From: Agarivorans litoreus
GTDB taxonomy: Bacteria > Pseudomonadota > Gammaproteobacteria > Enterobacterales > Celerinatantimonadaceae
DNA: 64,000 nt
Assembly: GCF_019649015.1 (NCBI RefSeq)
Contig: NZ_BLPI01000001.1
Span: 1,649,001 to 1,713,000 of the forward strand
Reading direction: 5' to 3'
The notes beneath the pieces are model-generated. The model saw only the letters and a list, made by a program, of their open reading frames with translations, ran no database searches and was not told the DNA's origin. Numbering within the stretch: the first letter of the stretch is position 1; the number at the start of each line of letters is the position of its first letter. Below are positions 52,882 through 62,216 of the stretch, one piece after another. The position numbers and the translations under genes are program-made.

Positions 52882-53667
52882 TTATTCGGAGAGTAACTTA
52901 ACTGCCATTACTAATAACAATAATGCAAATGCTTGTTTCAAGCGTCGCGCTGGCAAATGATAAGCCATACGACTACCCAAACGAGCAAAAATAGAACTGG
53001 TTAATACTATGCCACACCATGCTGGCAGATAAACATAACCCAAGCTCCAGCTAGGTAATTCGGCAACATGCCAACCATTGTAGATATAAGATATCGTGCC
53101 TACCAGCGCAATGGGCAAACCACATACCGCAGAAATTGCCACTGCTTTTGGAGCTGGCACACCAAACCAGCTAAGGCTAGGAAAGGTTATTGTACCGCCA
53201 CCAATACCAAACATTGCTGAAATGCTTCCTACCAGTGTGCCTAACAGTCCTGTACCAAGTGGCCCGGGTAAACTTTTTTGTGCCTTAGGAGTGCGACCAA
53301 ACGCCATGTACGCAGCCATAAACAACAAAAAGCCGGCAAAATAAGCACTTAGGTGATCGGCGTGTAATTGCGTAGCAAGCCAAGCGCCAAACATTGAGCC
53401 AACAATTAAACCAATGCCTAAGCGATTCACTACTTGCCAGTCAATCGAGCCTCGACAGTAATGGGCGTAGCTGGCACTACTTGCAGTAACAATAATCGAC
53501 GCTAAAGAGGTACCAATAGCGAGGTGAATGGCTGAATCACTGGCAAAGCCCATTGCGCCAAAGCTACCAATTAACACCGGTACAATAACCAGACCACCGC
53601 CAATACCAAACAGTCCCGACATTAAGCCAGCAATGGCACCAATGAGCAGAAAGCTTAAAAACATCAC
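52882..53667 (-). CDS. TSUP-family (TauE/SafE) anion exporter or importer
   Basis: The 261-residue protein has about eight membrane helices in two repeated halves. Each half has the family glycine motif: SGLFGIGGGLVIVPVL (about 17-32) and ISAMFGIGGGTITFPSL (about 149-165). TSUP proteins move sulfite, sulfonates or related organic anions; the direction and substrate cannot be read here. First gene of a small operon running to 52359. Confidence 0.9.
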   Translation of the reverse strand: MMFLSFLLIGAIAGLMSGLFGIGGGLVIVPVLIGSFGAMGFASDSAIHLAIGTSLASIIVTASSASYAHYCRGSIDWQVVNRLGIGLIVGSMFGAWLATQLHADHLSAYFAGFLLFMAAYMAFGRTPKAQKSLPGPLGTGLLGTLVGSISAMFGIGGGTITFPSLSWFGVPAPKAVAISAVCGLPIALVGTISYIYNGWHVAELPSWSLGYVYLPAWCGIVLTSSIFARLGSRMAYHLPARRLKQAFALLLLVMAVKLLSE

Positions 53668-53688
53668 AACAATTACAGCGCTATTTGT

Positions 53689-53871
53689 TTAGTTAATGCG
53701 CTCAGTCTGCGTTAAGCGCAAGGGTTGCGCAAGATTTTCTGGTTCGCTTTTAGAAAAATGCGAAGAAATATAAGGATGTAGATTCGATTCACCAACACTT
53801 TTTAGTTTGTAGGTGACAACAACGATCAGCACTAATACAACAACAATGCTTATTTGCAGTGGGGATTTCAT
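53689..53871 (-). CDS. Small single-helix membrane protein of unknown function
   Basis: The 60-residue product (from ATG 53871, after GAGAGCTTAGTGTT) has one membrane helix, ISIVVVLVLIVVVTY, near the start and a polar tail. It ends 22 bases before the TSUP gene in the same orientation, so it may lead that operon. No family recognised. The longer frame from 53910 adds 13 residues. Confidence 0.5.
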   Translation of the reverse strand: MKSPLQISIVVVLVLIVVVTYKLKSVGESNLHPYISSHFSKSEPENLAQPLRLTQTERIN

Positions 53872-54043
53872 AACACTAAGCTCTCTGTTACGGGTATAAA
53901 CGAACTTCATCCGTAAAGAGTTCTAAGACGCTCACTATAGCAAATTAACTTGCAATAGCGAGCGATTTTCAGTGTAACAACTAAGCATACTGCTTATATG
54001 TGTTATTTAACTTTGTAATATGTGGGCAGGGCCACACAAAAAC

Positions 54044-55108
54044 CTATTTGTGGTATTTAGCACTAAACTCATGCACAGCATCAATAAATGCCCCAGCGTG
54101 CTCTGGGTTTACGTCTGGGTGAATACCGTGGCCTAAGTTAAACACATGGCCACTCCCCTCACCAAAGCCTGCCAGAATAGTTTGTACTTCTTCACGAATT
54201 CGCTCTACCGGTGCATACAACATGGATGGGTCCATATTGCCTTGCAGCGCAACCTTATCACCGACGCGCTTTTTAGCATCGGCAATATTAATGGTCCAAT
54301 CTAGGCCAACTGCATCACAACCGGTAGCGGCGATTTGCTCTAACCACTGTCCACCATTTTTAGTAAACAAAGTCACCGGCACAGCTTGGCCGTTTACATT
54401 GCGGGTTAAACCACTCACGATTTTGTGCATGTATTGCAATGAGAACTCGTTGTAATCACGTGGCGATAACACCCCGCCCCATGTATCAAATACCATCACC
54501 GATTGTGCACCAGCAGCGATTTGGGCGTTCAAATAAAGAATTACTGAGTCAGCCAGTTTATCTAACAACATATGCAGGGTCTTTGGCTCACTAAAGGCCA
54601 TTTTCTTAATACCTGCAAAAGATTTGGTTGTACCGCCTTCAACCATATACGTTGCCAAAGTCCAGGGACTACCAGAGAAGCCAATCAAAGGAACTTCACC
54701 TTTTAGCTCACGTTTAATGGTGCGAACTGCATTCATTACGTAACCCAGCTCTTGCTCAGGATCTGGCACACCTAAGGCCTCTACCTGCGCTTTGCTAGTG
54801 ACAGGGCGTTCAAACTTAGGGCCTTCTCCAGTCGAGAAGTACAAACCTAAGCCCATAGCATCGGGAATAGTAAGTATGTCTGAAAACAAAATGGCGGCAT
54901 CTAAATCAAAACGACGTAAAGGCTGCAAGGTAACTTCACAGGCTAAGTCGGCGTCACGGCATACCGACATAAAATCACCAGCGCCAGCACGAACCTCGCG
55001 ATACTCTGGCAAGTAACGCCCTGCTTGACGCATCATCCAAACTGGTGTCACATCAACTGGCTGCTTTAACAGTGCGCGCAAATAGCGATCATTTTTGAGT
55101 TCCGACAT
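54044..55108 (-). CDS. hemE: Uroporphyrinogen decarboxylase
   Basis: HemE converts uroporphyrinogen III to coproporphyrinogen III in heme synthesis. The 354 residues match E. coli HemE (354). Conserved: [24 protein letters not shown], with the active-site arginines; [17 protein letters not shown], with the catalytic Asp; and [17 protein letters not shown] at the end. It lies next to nudC, as in enterics. Confidence 0.97.
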   Translation of the reverse strand: MSELKNDRYLRALLKQPVDVTPVWMMRQAGRYLPEYREVRAGAGDFMSVCRDADLACEVTLQPLRRFDLDAAILFSDILTIPDAMGLGLYFSTGEGPKFERPVTSKAQVEALGVPDPEQELGYVMNAVRTIKRELKGEVPLIGFSGSPWTLATYMVEGGTTKSFAGIKKMAFSEPKTLHMLLDKLADSVILYLNAQIAAGAQSVMVFDTWGGVLSPRDYNEFSLQYMHKIVSGLTRNVNGQAVPVTLFTKNGGQWLEQIAATGCDAVGLDWTINIADAKKRVGDKVALQGNMDPSMLYAPVERIREEVQTILAGFGEGSGHVFNLGHGIHPDVNPEHAGAFIDAVHEFSAKYHK

Positions 55109-55212
55109 ACCTTTCCCAATTATCTAAAATTTTAGCTAGAGCATTGTAACTAGCTGCCTTAACAACTCAAGCCTTTAGCACTAGCAATGGGTAATTCTGT
55201 ACTGGATTATCA

Positions 55213-56007
55213 CTAATTGTGGGTAACTTGCTCACTCCAATGGTCAATCATTTCGCGAGCAATGGTGCCAGGTGGTGGCAAATGTGGCAGTTGGCTTACA
55301 TCAAACCACTGTGCGTCGGCTAATTCTCGACGGTCTATCTGTATTTCGCCCTCATCGTATTCAGCAAAATAAGCGGCCATTAAAGAATGCGGGAATGCCC
55401 AAGGTTGGCTTTTCCAATAGCGCAGGTTTTTTATCCGTAAGCCTGTCTCTTCGCGTACCTCACGGTGAACAGTATGTTCAAGGGTTTCGCCCGCTTCCAC
55501 AAAGCCAGCAATGGCTGTGTAAATCGCTTGTTCTTGTTTTTGATGACGCCGATGATTAGCCAGCAGTACTTTATTACCATGGCTAATTAATACAATAATA
55601 CTCGGCGAAATACGTGGGTAAGCGCGAAAACCACATTGTTGGCATTGCATTGCCAGTTCCCAGTCCACTCGCTCTAAAGTCTCTCCACAACTGCCACAAA
55701 AACGATGCGTTTTAAGAAACAAGGCAAATTGTTGGGCCTTTCCCACTAAGTCAAACAGCTGGCTATTTAGCAGCGCCATGCTGGCACGCAGCTCTATCCA
55801 CTCCCCCATGCCTAAATCAATAGGCTCGGCAAGTTCAAGCCGTAGGCATGCTTCTCCCTGATAATGGGAAAAACGTTCAGCCTTGGTAAAATCCAAGTCT
55901 GGCAATGGTAAATCTTCAACATCGCCATAGGGGATCCGCTCCCCTTGAGGAATAACTAATATTTGGTTACCACAGGTGAAAAACCACCAGCCAAATTGCT
56001 TATTCAC
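55213..56007 (-). CDS. nudC: NADH pyrophosphatase / NAD-capped RNA hydrolase
   Basis: NudC cleaves NADH and removes NAD caps from RNA. The 264-residue protein (E. coli 257) has a zinc ribbon with CGSCGETL and CQQCGF (about 100-120) and the Nudix box GFVEAGETLEHTVHREVREETGL at about 165-187, including the REVREE core. A SQPWAFPHSLM substrate motif follows. Position before hemE supports the assignment. Confidence 0.95.
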   Translation of the reverse strand: MNKQFGWWFFTCGNQILVIPQGERIPYGDVEDLPLPDLDFTKAERFSHYQGEACLRLELAEPIDLGMGEWIELRASMALLNSQLFDLVGKAQQFALFLKTHRFCGSCGETLERVDWELAMQCQQCGFRAYPRISPSIIVLISHGNKVLLANHRRHQKQEQAIYTAIAGFVEAGETLEHTVHREVREETGLRIKNLRYWKSQPWAFPHSLMAAYFAEYDEGEIQIDRRELADAQWFDVSQLPHLPPPGTIAREMIDHWSEQVTHN

Positions 56008-56191
56008 GGTTGGTCCTTTTTATCGCGCGCTTGCTCAATTAGCGAATAATGACCAAGCTTACACTACATAACAAGCTTTTCCCGACTGACAAATGTTTAG
56101 CCAAGCCGCACTTAAACTAAATATCGGTTGACGAAAGCCCCGATTTTATTTAGTTATAGTTACATAAATTAGGGAACTAGGAGCACGAGCG

Positions 56192-56671
56192 ATGCTAAGC
56201 AAACTAGAACAAGCTCAAGCCAAATGGGGAGGCGCCAGTCAAGTTATTGATGCTTGGTTAGACGCTAGAAAACAGCTACTCATCGCATATTGTAAATTAG
56301 CCGGACTGCCGCCTTACGACAGTGATGAACGCTCGTTACCCGCACTGCCTCAAATTACCCAGTTTTGCCAGCAGCTGGTTGACTACGCCTCCACTGGACA
56401 TTTTGAAATCTACGAGCAGATCGTCAGTGAATGTGCCAACGATGGAGATACCCTTCCAGGAGAAAAATTGCTCCCTCAAATCACCGAAACAACCGACACA
56501 GCGCTAGCTTTTAATGACAAGTACGCAGAGGTTAATGAAGATTTAGAACTGGGTAGTTTTGATAAAGATTTATCACTACTGGGTCAAGAGATGGAAGTTC
56601 GCTTTGCTATCGAAGATGAGCTACTCGATCATCTTTACCAACATAGCCAGCAAAGCGCCGCCGCAGAATAA
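56192..56671 (+). CDS. rsd: Anti-sigma-70 factor Rsd/AlgQ
   Basis: Rsd binds the RNA polymerase sigma-70 subunit in stationary phase. The 159 residues (E. coli 158) start MLSKLEQAQAKWGGASQVIDAWLDARKQLL and include FCQQLVDYASTGHFEIYEQIV, the family core. It is divergent from nudC, as in E. coli and Vibrio. Confidence 0.94.
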   Translation: MLSKLEQAQAKWGGASQVIDAWLDARKQLLIAYCKLAGLPPYDSDERSLPALPQITQFCQQLVDYASTGHFEIYEQIVSECANDGDTLPGEKLLPQITETTDTALAFNDKYAEVNEDLELGSFDKDLSLLGQEMEVRFAIEDELLDHLYQHSQQSAAAE

Positions 56672-56678
56672 CTTTAAC

Positions 56679-56700
56679 TAAAGGCCTATAACGGCCTTTA
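56679..56700 (+). terminator. Terminator of rsd
   Basis: TAAAGGCC pairs with GGCCTTTA around TATAAC, followed by TTATTTTTG, just after the rsd stop. Confidence 0.8.
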
Positions 56701-56719
56701 TTATTTTTGCTTAGCCATA

Positions 56720-56750
56720 AAAAAACGCAGCACCTAGTGCTGCGTTTTTT
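56720..56750 (-). terminator. Terminator of fkpA
   Basis: AAAAAACGCAGCAC pairs with GTGCTGCGTTTTTT (loop CTA). Strong on both strands; it ends fkpA on the minus strand. Confidence 0.93.
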
Positions 56751-56768
56751 GTTTAGCTTAACGCTTAA

Positions 56769-57536
56769 TTAGCTAGCTGGCGTTTCTTCAGCTGGCGCAT
56801 CAGCTTTCTCGATGTCGATTAGCTCAACTTCGAATACCAAGATTGAGTTTGGTGGAATGCTACCGGCACCGTTTTCGCCGTAACCTAACTCAGAAGGGAT
56901 GAAGAATTTGTACTTCGCACCTTTAGACATTAGCTGAACGCCTTCTGTCCAACCAGGAATTACACGGTTAAGTGGAAATGTTGCTGGCTCGCCGCGGTCG
57001 TAAGAGCTATCAAAAGTAGAACCGTCAGTTAGGGTACCTTTGTAGTGAACAGTTACGGTATCTGCAGCGCTTGGCTTATCACCTTCTGCATCAGTAAGCA
57101 CTTCAAATTGAAGACCTGAATCAGTAACCGTTACGCCTTCACGCGCCGCATTATCGGCTAGGTACTTATCGCTTTCTGCTTTAGCAGCTGCTGCATCTTC
57201 AGCAGCTTTTGCTTCAACTAAACCCGCTAGTTTTTCGTCTAGTGCTTTAAGAGAAGCTTGAATATCTTCTTCAGACATAGCAACTTCGCCGCTAAGTCCA
57301 TCTTGCATACCTTTAAGAACCAATGCGTTGTCTAATTCAAGACCAAGTTCTTTTTGTTGTTCTAGAGTTGTCGCAATGTAGCGAGAAACCGACGCACCAA
57401 TAGCATAAGCTTGCTGCTGGTCTACATTTTCTAAAGCAACTTGCGCTGCCGCTGGAGCTTCAGCTTTTTCTTCCTGACAGCCAGTTACGGCAAAAATCGA
57501 GGCGGCTAAAACCGACACGGCAAAATACTTTTTCAT
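56769..57536 (-). CDS. fkpA: FKBP-type periplasmic peptidyl-prolyl isomerase, FkpA-like lipoprotein
   Basis: The 255-residue protein has a lipoprotein signal (VTGC, Cys20), an N-terminal helical dimerisation domain (about 35-125) and a C-terminal FKBP domain (about 135-240) with VHYKGTLTDGSTFDSSYDRG, and GWTEGVQLMSKGAKYKFFIP. It assists folding of exported proteins. E. coli FkpA has a cleavable signal, so the lipid anchor here is a variant. Divergent from the WD40 gene, near slyX and yheV as in Vibrio and Shewanella. Confidence 0.92.
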   Translation of the reverse strand: MKKYFAVSVLAASIFAVTGCQEEKAEAPAAAQVALENVDQQQAYAIGASVSRYIATTLEQQKELGLELDNALVLKGMQDGLSGEVAMSEEDIQASLKALDEKLAGLVEAKAAEDAAAAKAESDKYLADNAAREGVTVTDSGLQFEVLTDAEGDKPSAADTVTVHYKGTLTDGSTFDSSYDRGEPATFPLNRVIPGWTEGVQLMSKGAKYKFFIPSELGYGENGAGSIPPNSILVFEVELIDIEKADAPAEETPAS

Positions 57537-57683
57537 TCATTTATCTCCAATAGAGTCGCATTAAATCTGTGGCATTGCGTGCAAGATCATTATGAATAAT
57601 TAAACACTTAGCCGACAAAGCCCTTATACTAACCCTATTAGTCAACACAACCTAGTGACAGTTCCGTAAAAAAACGTAAAAAA

Positions 57684-58661
57684 ATGACATTTATTAAGTT
57701 GTTTGTGATTTATGGCATCGCTTTGCTGCTCAGCAGTTGTAGTGACGATGCTCCACCACTAAGTAGCTGGCAACAAGCTACCGACGGCGCTTATGCTGCC
57801 GATTTTTCGAGTGATGGTAGCTTGAGTTTGGTTTCTTCTATTCATCATGGTTTAAGCCTTTGGGATGTAAAGCAACAACGTCAGCTGTTTCAATGGGATC
57901 ATCAAAACCAGCAAAATAACCAAGTATTTCTGGTTAAAATTGCCGAAGGTAGTCAGTTTGCGGTGAGCGCTAGCCGCGATGATTTTGTAGTGTGGGACAT
58001 CAATAGCGGTCAAGCCCTAGGCTATTGGAAGCTCAGTGAATCAAGCATCCGTGATATCGCCTTATCGAGTAATGGCCAACAGGTACTTATTGGCCTAGGT
58101 GATGGCAAAGTGATTCACCTTAACTTGGTATCTGGCCGCCGCTTAGAGTTTTTAGGCCACAGTGAAAAAATCAACGCTGTTGCGCTGTCGGCCAACGGGC
58201 GCTATGCGCTCACCGGCGGTAACGACTACCAAGCACTCTTTTGGGATACCCAAACCGCGCAAGTTATTCTGCGTTTCCCTCATCAAGGACGCGTTTCCTC
58301 GGTGGCTTTAGAATCCGACGGAAAGTATGCCTTTACTTCAGACAACGGCAAACTTGCGCGAGTATGGGCCTTACCTAGCGGCGAGCAAGTGAGTAAGCTC
58401 AAGCTCACCGCCAGACAAAACATATTCTCCTACGTTAGCTTTACCAATAATGGCGAGTGGCTAATCACCGGCTCTGCTGCCAGAAAGCTTAGCCTTTGGC
58501 ATGTTGACAGTGGCCAAGCCTTGCAAGATTGGTTAGTCACCCCCACCAAAAAAACCCGCCCCAAAAGCGCAGTTGTTTATAGTGCGGCGATGCTTGATAA
58601 TGGCCAGCTAGCGAGCGCAAGCTCCAGTGGATTAGTCGAAATTTGGCAGGTTAAAAAGTAG
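57684..58661 (+). CDS. WD40-repeat lipoprotein of unknown function
   Basis: The 325-residue protein has a lipoprotein signal (LLSSC, Cys19) and about six to seven WD-like repeats: LSLWDVKQQ, FVVWDINSG, INAVALSANGRYALTGG, ALFWDTQTA and LSLWHVDSG are repeat ends or starts. It presumably forms a beta-propeller facing the periplasm that binds partners. slyX follows with a one-base gap. Role unknown. Confidence 0.82.
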   Translation: MTFIKLFVIYGIALLLSSCSDDAPPLSSWQQATDGAYAADFSSDGSLSLVSSIHHGLSLWDVKQQRQLFQWDHQNQQNNQVFLVKIAEGSQFAVSASRDDFVVWDINSGQALGYWKLSESSIRDIALSSNGQQVLIGLGDGKVIHLNLVSGRRLEFLGHSEKINAVALSANGRYALTGGNDYQALFWDTQTAQVILRFPHQGRVSSVALESDGKYAFTSDNGKLARVWALPSGEQVSKLKLTARQNIFSYVSFTNNGEWLITGSAARKLSLWHVDSGQALQDWLVTPTKKTRPKSAVVYSAAMLDNGQLASASSSGLVEIWQVKK

Positions 58662-58662
58662 T

Positions 58663-58884
58663 ATGAATCAGCAAGAATTAGAAAGTGTTATCGAGCGCTT
58701 AGAAACAAAACTGGCCTTTCAAGAGGACACAATCGAGCAACTAAACCTTGCCTTGCAAAGCCAACAAAGCCAATTAGAGATCTTAGAGCACCAATTTAAG
58801 CTAATTCGCGCCAAACTGTTTGAAGGAGATGGCAGCGCAGCAGTTGCTCCGCAAGAGCAAGAAACGCCTCCTCCTCACTACTAA
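58663..58884 (+). CDS. slyX: SlyX family protein
   Basis: The 73-residue product is mostly one coiled coil (ELESVIERLETKLAFQEDTIEQL) ending in PPPHY, the SlyX signature. Function is not known. Its ATG begins one base after the WD40 stop (tagt-ATG), so it is translationally coupled, and the GNAT gene follows eight bases later. Confidence 0.93.
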   Translation: MNQQELESVIERLETKLAFQEDTIEQLNLALQSQQSQLEILEHQFKLIRAKLFEGDGSAAVAPQEQETPPPHY

Positions 58885-58892
58885 GCGCCGCT

Positions 58893-59390
58893 ATGTCTCA
58901 CTCATTTCGTTTAGCCCAACAGGCCGATCTGCCCAGCATCGTTGAGATCTATAACTCAACAATTGCCTCACGCAAAGTTACGGCAGACACCGAACCACAA
59001 ACTGTCGCGTCGCGCCAGGCTTGGTTTGAACAGCACCAAAATCCCAAGCGCCCCTTATATGTGCTAGAACAAGCGGGAGAGGTGATTGCTTGGTTAAGTT
59101 TTAGTGATTTTTATGGTCGGCCAGCCTACCAACATAGCGCTGAGATAAGTTTATATCTAGCAGAAAGCCGGCGTGGTAAAGGTTTAGGTGGCAAGTTGTT
59201 AATTGAGGCCGAAAGCTTAGCCCAAGCGCTAGGAATAGAAATCCTACTTGCCTTCATATTTAGTCACAATACCCCTAGCCTAGCCCTATTCGAAAAGCTT
59301 GAATATCAACGTTGGGGTCAACTGCCTAATGTAGCCCGAATGGATGGTCAAGACTTCAGCTTAACGATACTGGGTAAACCTCTCACTTAA
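58893..59390 (+). CDS. GNAT-family N-acetyltransferase (phosphinothricin/MnaT-like)
   Basis: The 165-residue protein has the GNAT fold: FRLAQQADLPSIVEIYNSTIASR at the start, AEISLYLAESRRGKGLGGKLL (about 89-109) with the acetyl-CoA pyrophosphate loop RRGKGLGG, and FIFSHNTPSLALFEKLEYQRWG at the end. Start and middle match the Pat/MnaT subgroup that acetylates amino acids or drugs. Last gene of the WD40-slyX transcript. Confidence 0.88.
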   Translation: MSHSFRLAQQADLPSIVEIYNSTIASRKVTADTEPQTVASRQAWFEQHQNPKRPLYVLEQAGEVIAWLSFSDFYGRPAYQHSAEISLYLAESRRGKGLGGKLLIEAESLAQALGIEILLAFIFSHNTPSLALFEKLEYQRWGQLPNVARMDGQDFSLTILGKPLT

Positions 59391-59432
59391 AGTCAGGTTA
59401 GCTAACTAGACTAAAGTAAGCATTATGCTCAC

Positions 59433-59458
59433 AGCTTACCGAAATCAAAGGGTAAGCT
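59433..59458. terminator. Hairpin after the GNAT gene
   Basis: AGCTTACC pairs perfectly with GGTAAGCT around ten bases, between converging genes. T run poor on the plus strand. Confidence 0.55.
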
Positions 59459-59508
59459 CTGCCTTAATGGAGCCGCAAACCGCTTAAGTAGCTGAGGTTA
59501 AAACCTCA

Positions 59509-59706
59509 TTAAGGCTTAAACAAACCAATGATATCTTGCTCTGCTTTTTCTGCAGCTTGCTTGGGGCGTTCGGCGTGGTAGTCACAACTTACACATTCAA
59601 TGTGCTCGCGCTCTTCACCGTCGATTTGCTCAACGATTAAACGAATAGAATCTTGTTCACTACATTCTGGGCATACTGCACCAGCAATAAAACGATGTCT
59701 TGCCAT
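59509..59706 (-). CDS. yheV: YheV-family zinc-ribbon protein
   Basis: The 65-residue product (MARHRFIAGAVCPECSEQDS, then HIECVSCDYHAERP) has two CxxC pairs in a zinc ribbon and the conserved end EQDIIGLFKP. It matches YheV (DUF2387). Its function is unknown, perhaps nucleic-acid binding. It is divergent from yheS, the same neighbour as in E. coli. Confidence 0.9.
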   Translation of the reverse strand: MARHRFIAGAVCPECSEQDSIRLIVEQIDGEEREHIECVSCDYHAERPKQAAEKAEQDIIGLFKP

Positions 59707-59807
59707 AGTTAACTCTAGTTTGCACTACCATGTTGCTATGCGGCATTCACCGCATCGGTTATCATAGCGGCATTATTGCATACTTTTAGCAGCACATAGC
59801 AACAACC

Positions 59808-61727
59808 ATGATCGTAGCCAACAACATAAGCCTGCAGCGCGGCAGCAAATTTCTATTAGCAGAAACCAATCTCACTATTCACGCGGGTCAAAAAGTGGGT
59901 TTAGTCGGTCAAAATGGCTGTGGTAAGTCTTCGCTATTCGCCTTGCTTAAAAATCAGCTGCAAGTTGATGAAGGCGACCTAAAAGTACCGAGTAAATGGG
60001 AAATTGCTAGCGTAGCCCAAGAAACACCAGAGCTACAACGCACCGCTATTGATTACGTGCTTGACGGCGACCAAGAGTTTCGCCAACTGGAACACGATAT
60101 CGCCGCCGCTGAGGAGTCAGGCAACGGTGAGCTTATTGCTACTTTACACACCCAAATGGACACCATTGGCGGTTACCAAATTAAAACTAAAGCTGCCGAG
60201 CTACTGGCTGGTTTAGGGTTTAGTGAAGACGGCCAACAACAAAGCGTAAGCGATTTTTCTGGTGGGTGGCGAATGCGCCTCAACTTAGCTCAAGCGTTGC
60301 TGGTTCGCTCCGATTTATTGTTACTGGATGAGCCAACCAACCACCTAGATCTAGACACCGTTGTATGGCTCGAGCAATGGCTAAAGCGCTATCCCGGAAC
60401 GTTAATTCTTATTTCGCACGACCGTGATTTTCTCGATAACATCGTTAATCGCATTGTGCATATTGAGCATCAGAAGCTCAATGAATATACCGGTAGTTAC
60501 TCCGACTTTGAGCAAATGCGTGCGACGCAGTTAGCTCAACAACAAGCCATGTATGAGAAACAGCAACGTGAGCGCGCCCACATGCAAAGCTTTGTGGACC
60601 GTTTCCGTTATAAAGCCAGCAAAGCCAAGCAAGCGCAAAGCCGCTTAAAAGCGCTGGAGAAAATGGAAGTGATTAGCCAAGCGCATGTCGACTCGCAGTT
60701 TAGCTTCCACTTTAGAGAGCCCGACAACTTGCCACTACCCTTGCTCACTATGGAAAAGGTGAGCGCCGGTTATGAAGACAAAACCATTTTAGAACAGGTT
60801 AAATTTAACTTAGTTCCCGGCAGCCGAATTGGCTTGTTGGGGCGTAATGGTGCTGGTAAATCAACCTTTATTAAGCTGTTATCAGGCGAACTTAAAGCCC
60901 TCGCCGGCAAGGTTGAAATAAACAAAATGGCAAAAGTGGGTTATTTTGCTCAGCACCAGCTTGAAACACTGCGCCCCGACGATACACCCATGCAGCATTT
61001 GCAACGCTTAGCACCAAATTCCACCGAGGCTGAACTACGCAAGTATTTGGGCAGCTTTGGTTTTCAGGGAGATAAAGCGCTCGAGCAAGTTGCACCCTTT
61101 AGCGGTGGCGAGAAGGCCCGCTTAGTATTGGCCTTGGTAGTTTGGCAAAAACCTAACTTGCTATTGCTGGATGAGCCAACCAACCACCTTGATTTAGAAA
61201 TGCGCCACGCGCTAACACTGGCACTGCAAGAGTTTACTGGAGCAATGATTATTGTGTCGCACGACCGAGCGCTACTGCGTGCGACCACCGATGAGTTTTA
61301 CTTGGTAGATAGCCAACAAGTATCTCCATTTAACGGTGACTTGGATGATTACCAGCAGTGGCTTACCCAAGCCAATCGATTAGAAAACAGCAGTGCTAGT
61401 GCAGCAAATAGCGCTAACCCGGTAAACCAGCGCAAAGAACAAAAGCGTCGCGAAGCCGAGTTTCGTCAGCAAACTAAAGGCATTCGTAAAGAATTAGAAA
61501 ATTTAGAAAAGCGCAGTGCTAAAGCCCAAAAAACGCTTGATGACATCGAGCAAAAAATGGCTGAACCAGAACTGTACGAAGCCGATAACAAAAATCAACT
61601 ACAAAAATTATTAAAACAACAGGCAGAACTTAAGAGCGAACTCGAAGAAACTGAGCTAAGCTGGTTTGACCTGCAAGAACAGCTAGAAGAGCAACAACTC
61701 GCTTTTGGCATCGAGCAGGCTAATTAA
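59808..61727 (+). CDS. yheS: ABC-F family ATPase YheS
   Basis: The 639-residue soluble ABC-F protein (E. coli YheS 637) has two ATPase domains: Walker A GQNGCGKSS (about 34-42) and GRNGAGKST (about 345-353). The signatures are SGGWRMRLNLAQALL and SGGEKARLVLALVV, and each domain has an LLLDEPTNHLDL Walker B. A charged coiled-coil tail (about 540-639) follows. ABC-F proteins act on stalled ribosomes, changing tRNA position; YheS protects translation of difficult sequences in E. coli as far as recalled. Confidence 0.95.
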   Translation: MIVANNISLQRGSKFLLAETNLTIHAGQKVGLVGQNGCGKSSLFALLKNQLQVDEGDLKVPSKWEIASVAQETPELQRTAIDYVLDGDQEFRQLEHDIAAAEESGNGELIATLHTQMDTIGGYQIKTKAAELLAGLGFSEDGQQQSVSDFSGGWRMRLNLAQALLVRSDLLLLDEPTNHLDLDTVVWLEQWLKRYPGTLILISHDRDFLDNIVNRIVHIEHQKLNEYTGSYSDFEQMRATQLAQQQAMYEKQQRERAHMQSFVDRFRYKASKAKQAQSRLKALEKMEVISQAHVDSQFSFHFREPDNLPLPLLTMEKVSAGYEDKTILEQVKFNLVPGSRIGLLGRNGAGKSTFIKLLSGELKALAGKVEINKMAKVGYFAQHQLETLRPDDTPMQHLQRLAPNSTEAELRKYLGSFGFQGDKALEQVAPFSGGEKARLVLALVVWQKPNLLLLDEPTNHLDLEMRHALTLALQEFTGAMIIVSHDRALLRATTDEFYLVDSQQVSPFNGDLDDYQQWLTQANRLENSSASAANSANPVNQRKEQKRREAEFRQQTKGIRKELENLEKRSAKAQKTLDDIEQKMAEPELYEADNKNQLQKLLKQQAELKSELEETELSWFDLQEQLEEQQLAFGIEQAN

Positions 61728-61800
61728 GCCACTTGACCAATTTTGTTAGTACAGTAAGGTAGCTAACAACAAAACTATTAATATTGATTCAAGGACGTTT

Positions 61801-62148
61801 ATGAACACGGTGTTAGACCGCTCACGATTGATTATTGCCATTGTGCTTATTGTGGTGGGTATTGCAGTAATAGCCTATGTATTGCCTCAAACCATCAGTT
61901 TAGTATCACTACCCCATGATGCACCTTTTATGCAGGGCTTCTTTGAATGGCTAATGGCTGATACCAATGCGATTACCGAGCAAGTAAGCGAAGAGTTTTT
62001 CGAAATTTTTCAAACCTTTATTAAGGTTATTGTATTGGTAGTATTCCTTTGGGTTTGTGTGAAGCTAGTCAGCGTAGGCCTAATGATTATTCGCGAAGGT
62101 GTTGGCTTAATAAAACCGGCTAATAGCAGCGAAAAGAACTCTAAATAG
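61801..62148 (+). CDS. Two-helix inner-membrane protein of unknown function
   Basis: The 115-residue product has a first membrane helix (about 9-30) and a second (about 73-95) with a central acidic segment (ITEQVSEEFFEIFQTF) between. The C-terminal tail is polar. It has a ribosome binding site (AAGGACGTTT) and its own terminator. No family recognised. Confidence 0.65.
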   Translation: MNTVLDRSRLIIAIVLIVVGIAVIAYVLPQTISLVSLPHDAPFMQGFFEWLMADTNAITEQVSEEFFEIFQTFIKVIVLVVFLWVCVKLVSVGLMIIREGVGLIKPANSSEKNSK

Positions 62149-62164
62149 CCTCCATGAAGGTAAT

Positions 62165-62195
62165 AAAAAAGCGAGTGTTCAGCACTCGCTTTTTT
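62165..62195. terminator. Bidirectional terminator before mgtE
   Basis: AAAAAAGCGAGTG pairs with CACTCGCTTTTTT around TTCAG. It serves the membrane-protein gene on plus and mgtE on minus. Confidence 0.93.
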
Positions 62196-62216
62196 GTGGC
62201 AACAATGTGCTTAGCC